Source: Halalkalicoccus jeotgali B3
GTDB lineage: Archaea; Halobacteriota; Halobacteria; Halobacteriales; Halalkalicoccaceae
DNA length: 64,000 nt
Assembly (NCBI RefSeq): GCF_000196895.1
Contig: NC_014297.1
Location: forward strand, 1,999,345-2,063,344
Direction: 5' to 3'
The position numbers and the translations under genes were made by a program. Of this stretch, positions 49,493 to 57,148 are shown one piece after another. Position 1 is the stretch's first letter; each line of letters begins with the position of its first letter. The notes under the pieces were generated by a model. It saw only the letters and a list, made by a program, of their open reading frames with translations, was not told the DNA's origin and searched no databases.

Positions 49493-49993
49493 ATGACCGA
49501 CATCGGCGGACATCGACGGGCACTCCTGTTGTGGGGCGGGGTCTTCGGGTTCGGGCTGGGCGCGGTGCTGGACGTAGTGATCTTCCACCAGATCCTCCAG
49601 ACCCACCACCTGCTCTCGAGCGTCTACGACCCGTTGAGCTACGACGGGCTGCGAACGAACGTCATGTTCGACGGGCTGTTCTCGCTGTCGATGCTCCTGA
49701 TCGCGGGCCTGGGGGCGACGATGCTCTGGCGGACGGTCAATCGCGCCAGAGAGCCCCTGTCCGGGCTCGTCGTCGTGGGGGCGGGCCTCGTCGGAGCCGG
49801 CGTGTTCAACGTCTTCGACGGCGTCGTCGACCACTACCTGCTGGGGATCCACGACGTGGTCCACGGAACCGAAGCGTGGAACCCACCGTGGGTGCTCGTC
49901 AGCCTGTTGATGCTCGGTGCCGGCCTGCTCGCGCTGCGAGTCGCCGACCGGCGCGACGGTCCCCGGGACGCTACCGAGGAAGTCGCAGACTGA
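49493..49993 (+). CDS. DUF2243 family membrane protein
   Basis: A 166-residue protein with four hydrophobic segments and the DUF2243 marks: GVFGFGLGAVLDVVIFHQIL(Q)THH near the N-terminus and NVFDGVVDHYLLGIHDV in the third helix region. Conserved histidines and Asp on the helix faces suggest metal or heme binding, which is unproven. Its 3' end overlaps the convergent lipoprotein gene by 23 bases. Confidence 0.88.
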   Translation: MTDIGGHRRALLLWGGVFGFGLGAVLDVVIFHQILQTHHLLSSVYDPLSYDGLRTNVMFDGLFSLSMLLIAGLGATMLWRTVNRAREPLSGLVVVGAGLVGAGVFNVFDGVVDHYLLGIHDVVHGTEAWNPPWVLVSLLMLGAGLLALRVADRRDGPRDATEEVAD

Positions 49994-50987
49994 ACTCGCC
50001 CCGGTCGAAAAACGCCGTCTCGTAGCCCTCGTGGCGCGCCAGTTGCGGTGGCGTCTCGATCGCTATCGTCACTCGCTCACCCTCGGCGAGTTCGACGGGC
50101 GCACCGTAGTGGTGACCGATTCCGGGGGCGAACGACTCCGAGAGGGCGACGGAGTCGCCCGTGTTCTCGCCCTCGGTCCGCGCCGACAGCGACGCCGCTG
50201 CCAGCGGAAACCCGTTGTGCGGCGTCCGCGGCGAAGCGATCAGGTACTCCCCGTCGAGCGCCACGGCGACCCGACAGTCGCCGGCGCGTCCGGTTCCAAG
50301 CGGGGTGGGAAGCGCCTCGATCGGCGGTGCGGTCGGAGCCGCCGAGCCCTCGCCGCCCATCGGTTCGACGGCCCCGGGATCGCCCCGGCGCGTTTCGTCG
50401 ATGACCGTCCTCTCGAGGGCCTCGATGGCTGCCGGATCGTACTCGAACTCGACGTCGTGGACCGCGGGTTCGAACCGGGTTGAGGGGTCGCGGTGGCGAA
50501 CCCCGGCGGGGAGGACCCGGACGCTCGCTGCGTAAGTTCCCGGACCGGGCAGGGTGACGTTGTCGCCGTGGTGTGGTCCCATCCGCTGGGAGAGCATCGG
50601 CCAGAGCGTTCGATCGAGCCGGTCGCCCTCGCGGGGGATCGAGACCCGGACCTCCGCGGGCAGGTACCGCCCCGAGCCCGACTCGCGGACCGTCGCCATC
50701 AGGTGAACGGAGTCGGACTCGCGCATCGCGACCTGATTCGTCTCGGTGCCGGTGACCGTCCAAAAGCCGTGGGGACGACTCGCGGAAAGCGAGAGGTCGT
50801 ACCCGCCGGCGCTCGCACCCGCGAGCGGGACCATCCCGTGGACCTCCGGGGGGACGTAGACCGCCTCGGGTCGGTCGACGACGAGGTCGCGCCAGGCCGA
50901 CTGGGAGCCGAGCGTATCGAGACAGCCCGCAAGCGAGGCTCCGCCGAGGAACGCCAACCCGGAGCGGAGCGCGGCGCGACGCTGCAT
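49971..50987 (-). CDS. Secreted lipoprotein, iron-transport (Tpd/P19)-like
   Basis: A 338-residue protein with a twin-arginine-like start (MQRRAALRSG), hydrophobic stretch and lipobox LAGC (Cys near 22). Two beta-rich halves follow; the first has VPPEVHGMVPL and MGPHHGDNVTLPGPG, the second GIGHHYGAPVEL, resembling P19/Tpd proteins that bind metal through His and Met. The family assignment (haloarchaeal DUF7350, formerly iron transporter) is from memory. No permease lies beside it. Confidence 0.78.
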   Translation of the reverse strand: MQRRAALRSGLAFLGGASLAGCLDTLGSQSAWRDLVVDRPEAVYVPPEVHGMVPLAGASAGGYDLSLSASRPHGFWTVTGTETNQVAMRESDSVHLMATVRESGSGRYLPAEVRVSIPREGDRLDRTLWPMLSQRMGPHHGDNVTLPGPGTYAASVRVLPAGVRHRDPSTRFEPAVHDVEFEYDPAAIEALERTVIDETRRGDPGAVEPMGGEGSAAPTAPPIEALPTPLGTGRAGDCRVAVALDGEYLIASPRTPHNGFPLAAASLSARTEGENTGDSVALSESFAPGIGHHYGAPVELAEGERVTIAIETPPQLARHEGYETAFFDRGEFSLRLPR

Positions 50988-50996
50988 GGGTACGAT

Positions 50997-51290
50997 CTAG
51001 CCGAGGTTGAGCGAGTCGAGATCGAAGCGGTCCTTCGCGCGGTCCAACAGCGCGTCGATCCGGTCCTGGAACTCCTCGACCGAGCGCTCGACGTAGTAGA
51101 CCTTTTCTTTGGGAATCCGCCGGACGACGTCGTTGCCCGCCCCGTCCTCGCCGGCTTTGACCTGCCAGTGGTCCTGGAAGTAGACGACGTACTCGTTTTC
51201 GACCGTGAGGTGATCGACCTCGCCGTTGGGCGTCTCGAAGACGATCGTCGCGGTACCCAGTTCCGGATCGGGAACGTCCAGTTCGTCCAT
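50997..51290 (-). CDS. Conserved-looking hypothetical protein (97 aa)
   Basis: From the ATG at 51290 (MDELDVPDPELG) an acidic 97-residue protein with a beta-strand N-terminal half (TATIVFETPNGEVDHLTVENEYVVYF as alternating strands) and a helical C-terminal half (VEEFQDRIDALLDRAKDRF). No known motif, signal or membrane segment. It precedes the iron-transport-like lipoprotein gene by nine bases on the same strand, so they could be co-transcribed. An in-frame upstream ATG at 51329 gives a less acidic extension and is not preferred. Confidence 0.72.
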   Translation of the reverse strand: MDELDVPDPELGTATIVFETPNGEVDHLTVENEYVVYFQDHWQVKAGEDGAGNDVVRRIPKEKVYYVERSVEEFQDRIDALLDRAKDRFDLDSLNLG

Positions 51291-51401
51291 ACCGATAGGA
51301 GACACGGCGGCGGGAAAACGATGGGGCATGATGCTCCCGGCGACGGGCGAGAGCGGTAGACGCGTGGCTGTCCGCTCGAGCGCGTTTTCGGAAAGAGGGG
51401 A

Positions 51402-51686
51402 TCAGTTGATGTGGCCTTCGCGCCGGAGCTGATCGGCGTCCTGGCTGTCGTAGCGCCACTCGATGTCTGCCTTCTCGTCCTGCCAGTCCCACGGCTCGAT
51501 CAGCACGACGTCCCCCTCGTTGATCCAGGTGCGAAAGCGCATCCGACCGGGGATCCGGCCCATGCGCTCTTTGCCGTCGTTGCACTGGAGTCTGACGCGC
51601 CCGCCACCGAGCATGTCGGTGACGACGGCGAACATCTCGTCGTCGTTGGGCATCCGAAGGTTCCGGCGCCCGCTTTCGTCGCTCAC
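51402..51686 (-). CDS. eif1a: Translation initiation factor aIF-1A
   Basis: A 94-residue archaeal IF-1A: an N-terminal tail ([13 protein letters not shown]), the OB fold with [31 protein letters not shown] in short strands, and [15 protein letters not shown]. It binds the A site of the small subunit during initiation. A GATTTAACC box about 25-30 bases before the ATG at 51686 indicates a leaderless promoter. Confidence 0.96.
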   Translation of the reverse strand: MSDESGRRNLRMPNDDEMFAVVTDMLGGGRVRLQCNDGKERMGRIPGRMRFRTWINEGDVVLIEPWDWQDEKADIEWRYDSQDADQLRREGHIN

Positions 51687-51843
51687 AGGCGTCGTACGAG
51701 CGGGGGACGGTTAAATCGTGTGTTCCGGGCCGTCGGGTCCGCCCGGGACTCGCTCCTCGCGAGGAATTCGTATCACTCGATAGGACTCTCGATCACACCC
51801 GAGATGTACCAAGATTCAATACCCGAGGTTGTCTGGGAGAACT

Positions 51844-53706
51844 ATGGTTGGAATCTGGGGAGCGATAGGTATGCAAGCGGGAGGGGGCGAGCGAATCGAG
51901 GCGCTGACGGCCGATCTGTGCTGGAACGACCGGGAAGCGACCGAGGAGGTCACGAAGGAGGATCTGACGGTCGCGATCGCGGCCCACCCCTCCGAGCCGC
52001 CGCCGGTCCGGACCGGGACCGACGTGACGGTCTGGCTGTGGGGATCGGTCTGGGGGTTCGACGGCCCGGCGGGCTACTCGGTTCTCGACGGCCCGGCGGC
52101 GGTCGAATGTGCAAGACTCTACGAGGAACACGGTCCCGAGTTCGTCGGCGGCCTCAACGGGAGTTTCGTCGGCGTCGTCCACGATCGCTCCGAGGGGACC
52201 GTCTCGCTGTTCACCGACCGACTGGGAAGCCGGGCGGTTCACTACTACCGAACCGACGAGGGGGTCGTCTTCTCGACGAACGTCCAGTCGCTGGCGTTGC
52301 ATCCGGCCGTCGAGACGGGGTTCGACGTCGAGTACCTCGCGGAGTACTTCTCGCTCCAGCGGACGTTCGGCGTGAAGACGCCGCTCGAAGGCGTCGAACG
52401 CCTCCCACCGGGCTCGATCACGACCGTCTCGACCGACGGGACGACGATGGAGACCGAACGCTACTGGAGCCCCGACTACGACCCGGGAGACGTCTCCCGG
52501 GAGTCCGTCTCTCGCCGGCTCGCGGAGACGCTCGTGCGGGCGGTCGAGGAGCGAACCGATCCCGACACGGAGTACGGATTGCTTCTCAGCGGGGGCAGCG
52601 ACTCACGGTTGACGCTTGCGGCGTTGCGGGCCGCGGACAGGGACGTGCAGTGTTACCACCTCGCGGACTGGGTCAATCCGGAGGCAAGAACCGCAAAGCG
52701 GGTCGCCGAGGCCGCGGACGCCCCGATCACGCTGTTGCGACGCGACCGGGACTACCAGGCCCGAGCCTCGAAAAGGACGCCCCGCGCCGGGAACTTCGTC
52801 GGCTACTTCAACCAGATCCACGCCGCCGGGTTCGAAGGGCGCCTGCGCGAGGACGTCGAGTTCCTCTTTACAGGTCACTACGGCGATATGCTGTTCAAGG
52901 GTAACCACGTCCCGACGCCGCGGATCGACGTCGGCGGTTTCGGCTCGTTTCCCGTCCCGCTCGAGGAGCGAGCCGAAAGCGTCGAGGAGTACGTTTCCGG
53001 GCGCGTCTCGGAGGCCCCGGCGTACGTCCGGGGAGCGCTCTCTCGGGGGATCGAGGAAGTCTATGCCGCGAACGTCTCCCGGGAGGAAGAGGGGATCGTC
53101 GATCACGGAGTCACCTACGGTTCGCTTCGCGAGGCGACCGTCTGTAGCCGGTTCCCGCTAACCAACGGGACTTCGCAGTTCTTCTACCACGGCACCCTCC
53201 AGACGATGCCCTCGGGGACGCTCTTTCTGGACAACCGCCTGATCGACCTGTTCCTCTCGACGCCCGTCTCCGACCTCCTCCGGGGCAACCTCATCGGGCG
53301 AGCCATCGAGCACCTCGATCCCGACCTCGCGAAAATTCCCCACGGAAGCACGAACGTCCCGGTGTCCGCCCCGTTCGCGCTTCAGCACGCCGGCCGGGTC
53401 CTCACGGCGTTCCGGCGCCGTCACTTCTCCGGACCGTTCGAGGAGCCCCATTGGACGGCCGGCCCGTGGACGGACCACGCCGAACTCATCCGCACTCACG
53501 GGTTCGTCCGGGAGACGATCGACGAACACGAGGACCTCATTCGGTCGCTGCCGTTTTTGAGCTGGGAGGGCGTCAACGAGTGTTATCGGGCTCACCTCGA
53601 CGGCGAGGACAACCTCGCGGCGCTGTATACGCTCGTGACGTTCCTGAGAATGCCACTCACTCGACGACTCACGGGAGAGGAGCGACCCGCCACACCGACG
53701 GCGTAG
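51844..53706 (+). CDS. Asparagine synthetase-like enzyme without glutaminase cysteine
   Basis: A 620-residue protein with the class II amidotransferase plus synthetase layout of AsnB. The N-terminus reads MVGIWGAIG where AsnB has MCGI, so the catalytic Cys2 is Val. The rest of the N-terminal domain fits (GLNGSFVGVV, LFTDRLGSRAVHY). The synthetase part has the ATP pyrophosphatase loop SGGSDSR (249-255). It may use free ammonia or, like beta-lactam synthetases that also lack the cysteine, join an internal amine. ATG 51844 aligns with the family start; a TTG at 51829 would add five residues. The 157-base gap before it shows nothing clear. Confidence 0.88.
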   Translation: MVGIWGAIGMQAGGGERIEALTADLCWNDREATEEVTKEDLTVAIAAHPSEPPPVRTGTDVTVWLWGSVWGFDGPAGYSVLDGPAAVECARLYEEHGPEFVGGLNGSFVGVVHDRSEGTVSLFTDRLGSRAVHYYRTDEGVVFSTNVQSLALHPAVETGFDVEYLAEYFSLQRTFGVKTPLEGVERLPPGSITTVSTDGTTMETERYWSPDYDPGDVSRESVSRRLAETLVRAVEERTDPDTEYGLLLSGGSDSRLTLAALRAADRDVQCYHLADWVNPEARTAKRVAEAADAPITLLRRDRDYQARASKRTPRAGNFVGYFNQIHAAGFEGRLREDVEFLFTGHYGDMLFKGNHVPTPRIDVGGFGSFPVPLEERAESVEEYVSGRVSEAPAYVRGALSRGIEEVYAANVSREEEGIVDHGVTYGSLREATVCSRFPLTNGTSQFFYHGTLQTMPSGTLFLDNRLIDLFLSTPVSDLLRGNLIGRAIEHLDPDLAKIPHGSTNVPVSAPFALQHAGRVLTAFRRRHFSGPFEEPHWTAGPWTDHAELIRTHGFVRETIDEHEDLIRSLPFLSWEGVNECYRAHLDGEDNLAALYTLVTFLRMPLTRRLTGEERPATPTA

Positions 53707-53743
53707 AGCCCGCCAATCGGCGCTTCCGGTGGTGTAAGGAACG

Positions 53744-53748
53744 AAAAA
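53744..53748 (-). terminator. T5 terminator of tRNA-Gly
   Basis: On the minus strand the tRNA 3' end at 53749 is followed immediately by TTTTT, an archaeal-type termination signal. Confidence 0.55.
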
Positions 53749-53819
53749 TGCGCCGGCCGGGATTTGAACCCGGGCCATGAGCTTGGAAGGCTCAGGTCCT
53801 GCCACTAGACCACCGGCGC
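53749..53819 (-). tRNA. tRNA-Gly (TCC)
   Basis: On the minus strand: acceptor GCGCCGG with CCGGCGC, D stem GTCT/GGAC, anticodon stem TGAGC/GCTCA with loop CTTCCAA and anticodon TCC (complement of 53785-53787), reading GGA. T arm has GGTTCAAAT. Discriminator A; CCA not encoded; no intron. A wobble U34 makes it a candidate for U34 modification. Confidence 0.96.
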
Positions 53820-53956
53820 GAACTCGCTTCGCTCGTTCGCGCCGAGAATCGCAGTTCCTTCGGAACTGCTCACCACCGGCGCGTCGTCCGCACCGTATTC
53901 GGCGCGAACTGACGAACGCAGCGTATCTCCCACTACCTGCGCCCCGGTTAAGGGCC
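53820..53956 (-). repeat. Hairpins and duplicated tRNA 5' end upstream of tRNA-Gly
   Basis: The 137-base gap holds GGCGCGAAC/GTTCGCGCC (9-base arms, about 53815-53843), GCAGTTCC/GGAACTGC (8-base arms, 53851-53869), and a 12-base direct repeat ACCACCGGCGCG at 53809-53820 (tRNA 5' end) and 53872-53883. No protein frame is seen. It may reflect recombination at the tRNA or promoter structure. Confidence 0.45.
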
Positions 53957-54592
53957 TTACTGTTCTCGTTTCACCGTCGCATAGCAGTTCCCGCTGGAGA
54001 CCTCGAACGACTCCACTGCGAGCGCGCTGTCTTCGACCTCCGCGCGGAACTCCTCGGGCGCGTAGATGTGATAGAACCGGGGCACCGTCTCGCCGCCCGG
54101 CAGCGTCCAGTCGACGGTGGTATCGAACCCCGCCTCGGCGTCGAACTTCCCGTGGGCGGTGCTCCAGGCGCTGACCAGCGCCCGGCCGCCCGGCGCGAGT
54201 ACGCGTGCGAGTTCGTCGAGACTCCCGACCCGCGTCTCGCGGTCGGGCAGGTGGTGGATCGTCGCGACGTACACGGCTAGGTCCACCCGCTCCGAGCGGA
54301 CCGGCAGGGCCGCTGCGTCGCCCTGCAGCAGGTCGACCCCGAACCCCCGATCTCGGGCGCGCGTTCGAGCCTCGAAGAGGAGCCCGCGGCTCGCGTCCAC
54401 CCCGAGGACCCGATCCGTGCGGGCGGCGAGCAACTGGGCGTGGCGGCCGTTCGCACAGCCCACGTCGAGCCCCAGCGTCCCCTGTCGACCTTCGAGAAAC
54501 GCCTCGACCTCGGGCCACGGGTGCTCGCGGGTGTCCGCGAAGTGGGAGGCGATCCGGTCGTAGGTCTCGCGGACCCGCCGCGATTCGTCCAT
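53957..54592 (-). CDS. SAM-dependent methyltransferase, Trm9/ABH8-like
   Basis: A 211-residue class I methyltransferase. The N-terminus RETYDRIASHFADTREHPWPEVEAF matches the Trm9 pattern (YxxIAxHFxxTRxxPWPxVxxF, here quoted in parts), motif I is LDVGCANGRHAQLL, then LLQGDAA and VATIHHLP. Eukaryotic Trm9 with Trm112 methylates the carboxymethyl group on U34 of tRNAs including Gly-UCC and Arg-UCU; the archaeal substrate is not established. ATG 54592 starts the conserved region; an in-frame GTG/ATG upstream adds a non-conserved segment. The tRNA-Gly(UCC) gene lies 137 bases downstream on the same strand. Confidence 0.87.
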   Translation of the reverse strand: MDESRRVRETYDRIASHFADTREHPWPEVEAFLEGRQGTLGLDVGCANGRHAQLLAARTDRVLGVDASRGLLFEARTRARDRGFGVDLLQGDAAALPVRSERVDLAVYVATIHHLPDRETRVGSLDELARVLAPGGRALVSAWSTAHGKFDAEAGFDTTVDWTLPGGETVPRFYHIYAPEEFRAEVEDSALAVESFEVSSGNCYATVKREQ

Positions 54593-54734
54593 GGTCGGGG
54601 CTCGGCGACGAGCGGGTAAACCCCTGCGGTCGCGGGGCGGATCGCACACTCGATAGGGGAGTTGGGAACTGCCATCCGTCGGTGAGGTGGGCGTTACGTT
54701 CATGGCCTCGCAGTTCGTACCGTTCGGTGAACTG

Positions 54735-55205
54735 ATGAGGCGCGATTACTTCACGCTCGATGTTCGCGGGATCGACTGGGTCGAGGAGGGGGGCGCGCCG
54801 ACCACACCGACGGTCGTCATCGATTTCGAGGGCCCAGCCGACGAACTCGAAGCGCGCCTGAGTGCGTCCGACGACGAACTCCTCTCGGCCGCCCAGACCG
54901 ACGTCGCACTCAGACTCCAGGGGGCGGTCGACGACGCGGGAACGACGGGCGTGGTGAGCGTTACGAACCGGCTCACGGGCGATTTCGTCCTCGAACTCAA
55001 CGAGGAGGCCGGCGACGTCCTGCGGTTCATCCGCGCCGCACGGGCCTACGGCAAGGAGGCCGACTCCGAGGAACGCTACCGGGTCATCATCCGGATCGAC
55101 GGCGAGGAACTCGTCACCTACGAGAAGTCGACGTTTCTGGTCTACGACCGGGAGGGACACTTACTTCGCCAACACAGCCTGATCCCCAGCGGCGTCGAGC
55201 TCTAA
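54735..55205 (+). CDS. DUF5793-like conserved haloarchaeal protein
   Basis: A 156-residue acidic protein starting MRRDYFTLDVRGIDW, recalled as the typical beginning of haloarchaeal DUF5793 proteins, with alternating beta and helix segments (PTVVIDFEGPADELEARL, LTGDFVLELNEEAGDVLRFIRAAR). No membrane or catalytic motif. GGTGA six bases before the ATG at 54735 supports this start over in-frame ATGs at 54702 and 54687. Function unknown. Confidence 0.82.
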   Translation: MRRDYFTLDVRGIDWVEEGGAPTTPTVVIDFEGPADELEARLSASDDELLSAAQTDVALRLQGAVDDAGTTGVVSVTNRLTGDFVLELNEEAGDVLRFIRAARAYGKEADSEERYRVIIRIDGEELVTYEKSTFLVYDREGHLLRQHSLIPSGVEL

Positions 55206-55252
55206 CGTCTCGACCCATCCTCTCTCTGCCCGTCCGATTCGAGAGCCGACAG

Positions 55253-55258
55253 TATATA
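55253..55258 (+). promoter_or_regulatory. TATA box of the phosphohexomutase gene
   Basis: TATATA lies 26-31 bases before the ATG at 55284, the distance expected for a leaderless start. Confidence 0.55.
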
Positions 55259-55283
55259 TGATCGGGGGCGAAACCGCCAGTAT

Positions 55284-56633
55284 ATGATCCGTTTCGGAAC
55301 CGCGGGCATCCGGGGACCGACTCGCGAGGAGGTGACGCCGGCGACCTGTCTGACCGTCGGGCAGGCCGTCGGCGAGGGGGGCATGACGGTCGTCCTCGGG
55401 CGCGACGGGCGCGAGACCGGCCCCGCGCTGGCCGACGCGATGGCTGCCGGCCTCCAGAGCGCCGGCGCGGACGTGATCCGGCTCGGGGTCGTCCCCACCC
55501 CGACGGTGGCGTTCGCCTCGCAGGGCCGCCACGGCGTGATGCTCACCGCCTCGCACAACCCGCCCGCGGACAACGGGATCAAGCTCTTCGCCGACGGGGT
55601 CGAGTACGACCGCGGGGCCGAACGCCGGATCGAGGACACCACGGACGACGGAACCCGCCCGGCGAACTGGGACGCGTGGGGCGAGTCGATCGCTCGGGAC
55701 GTCCGCGAGCGCTACCGGACGGCGGTCGTCGAGTACACACGCGAGTTCGCGGGGGACGCTGACGGACTGCGGGTCGCCGTCGACTGTGGCAACGGGATGG
55801 CGGGTCTCGCGACCCCGCAGGTCCTCTCGACGCTTGGGGCGCAGGTCACGACGCTCAACGCCAACGTCGACGGCCACTTCCCCGGCCGCGGCAGCAAGCC
55901 GACCCCGGAGACGCTGGCGGACCTGCGGGCGTTCGTCGAGGAGGGATCCCACGATCTGGGGATCGGCCACGACGGGGACGCCGACCGGATCGTGATCGTC
56001 GACTCCGCGGGGACGGTGGTCCACGAGGACACGATACTGGCGATCCTCGCCGAGCGCTACACGCGCACGGGCGACGTCGCCGACCCGGTCGTCGTGACGA
56101 CGCCGAACGCCTCCGCGCGGATCGACGAGCGCGTCGAGGCCGCGGGCGGACGGGTCGAACGCGTCCGACTGGGCGCGCTCCACGAGGGGATCGCCCGCGT
56201 CCGGGAGGCGGGCGGCGACGTCGTCTTCGCCGCCGAGCCGTGGAAACACATCCACCCCGAGTTCGGCGGGTGGATCGACGGGGTAACGAGCGCGGCGGTC
56301 CTCGCCGGACTGGTCGCCGAGGCCGGCGGGATTGACTCGTTGCGCGAACCGGTCACCGAACGACCCTACCGGAAGGTCGCCGTCGAGTGCCCCGACCGGC
56401 GAAAGGAGCCGGCGATGGACCGCCTCGAAACGGCGCTTCCCGAGGCGTTCCCGGAGGCCGCCGTCGATACGGCCTACGGCGTGCGCCTCGAGTGGCCCGA
56501 CGGCTCGTGGCTCCTCGTCCGGCCCAGCGGGACCGAACCCTACGTCAGGCTGTACGCCGAAAGCGAGGACGTCGAGGCGCTGGTCGCCGACGCGAGCGCG
56601 GTCATTGAGTCGGCGACGCGTAGTCCTTTATAA
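55284..56633 (+). CDS. Phosphohexomutase family enzyme (GlmM-like; possibly phosphopentomutase)
   Basis: A 449-residue alpha-D-phosphohexomutase. It starts MIRFGTAGIRG, has the phosphoserine loop LTASHNPPADNG, the metal loop DGDADR (GIGHDGDADRIVIVD), the sugar-specificity loop EPWKHIHPEFGGWIDG, and the phosphate-binding RPSGTEPYVRLYAE. The specificity loop lacks the GEMSGH (phosphoglucosamine) sequence, so the sugar is open. Archaeal members of this family include a phosphopentomutase (Thermococcus). Lying just before cytidine deaminase and nucleoside phosphorylase, ribose-1-phosphate/ribose-5-phosphate conversion fits. The stop overlaps the cdd promoter. Confidence 0.9.
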   Translation: MIRFGTAGIRGPTREEVTPATCLTVGQAVGEGGMTVVLGRDGRETGPALADAMAAGLQSAGADVIRLGVVPTPTVAFASQGRHGVMLTASHNPPADNGIKLFADGVEYDRGAERRIEDTTDDGTRPANWDAWGESIARDVRERYRTAVVEYTREFAGDADGLRVAVDCGNGMAGLATPQVLSTLGAQVTTLNANVDGHFPGRGSKPTPETLADLRAFVEEGSHDLGIGHDGDADRIVIVDSAGTVVHEDTILAILAERYTRTGDVADPVVVTTPNASARIDERVEAAGGRVERVRLGALHEGIARVREAGGDVVFAAEPWKHIHPEFGGWIDGVTSAAVLAGLVAEAGGIDSLREPVTERPYRKVAVECPDRRKEPAMDRLETALPEAFPEAAVDTAYGVRLEWPDGSWLLVRPSGTEPYVRLYAESEDVEALVADASAVIESATRSPL

Positions 56634-56634
56634 C
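56627..56634 (+). promoter_or_regulatory. TATA box of cdd inside the mutase 3' end
   Basis: TTTATAAC spans the mutase stop codon and lies 22-29 bases before the cdd ATG at 56656, so cdd can be transcribed on its own. Confidence 0.55.
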
Positions 56635-56655
56635 TCGGCCGTTCGTACTTCGACC

Positions 56656-57048
56656 ATGAAGACGGAGGACCTCGTTCAGGCGGCCAGAGAGGCACACGCC
56701 CACGCCCACGTCCCCTACTCGGAGTATCGGGTGGGGGCGGCCATCGAGACCGTCGACGGCACCGTTTTTACCGGTTGTAACATCGAGAACGCGAACTACT
56801 CCAACAGCCTCCACGCCGAGGAGGTCGCCGTCTCGCAGGCGATCGCCACGGGCCACCGGGAGTTCTCGCGACTGGCCGTGAGTTCCGATCGCCGGGACGG
56901 GGTCACACCCTGCGGGATGTGCAGACAGACCCTCGCGGAGTTCTGCGAGGAGGCCTTTCCCATCGTCTGCGATCGCGGCGACGACTGGACGGAGTACACT
57001 CTTGGGGAACTCCTGCCGGATACGATCACCCAGCACCACCTCGAGTGA
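56656..57048 (+). CDS. cdd: Cytidine deaminase
   Basis: A 130-residue homotetrameric-type cytidine deaminase. It shows YSEYRVGAAIE, the catalytic LHAEEVA motif (His/Cys zinc ligand position replaced by His-Ala-Glu: here SNSLHAEE, the Bacillus-type is CAE) and PCGMCRQTLAEF with the two zinc cysteines. The HAE variant is the one used by larger Escherichia-type enzymes. It converts cytidine and deoxycytidine to uridine forms for the phosphorylase encoded next. Confidence 0.93.
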   Translation: MKTEDLVQAAREAHAHAHVPYSEYRVGAAIETVDGTVFTGCNIENANYSNSLHAEEVAVSQAIATGHREFSRLAVSSDRRDGVTPCGMCRQTLAEFCEEAFPIVCDRGDDWTEYTLGELLPDTITQHHLE

Positions 57049-57148
57049 GCGCCGAACGAACCAGATGCGAGCGAGGAACGGACCCGAGGTGGGACTGCTG
57101 CGGTCGAATGACGCGGTTATTTGCGCCGCGGGCGTCAAGCCGTGGCCC

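Noticed and set aside
53820-53956. Integration (att) site at tRNA-Gly
   Set aside because: The duplicated piece is the tRNA 5' end, only 63 bases away, with no integrase or foreign-looking genes nearby.
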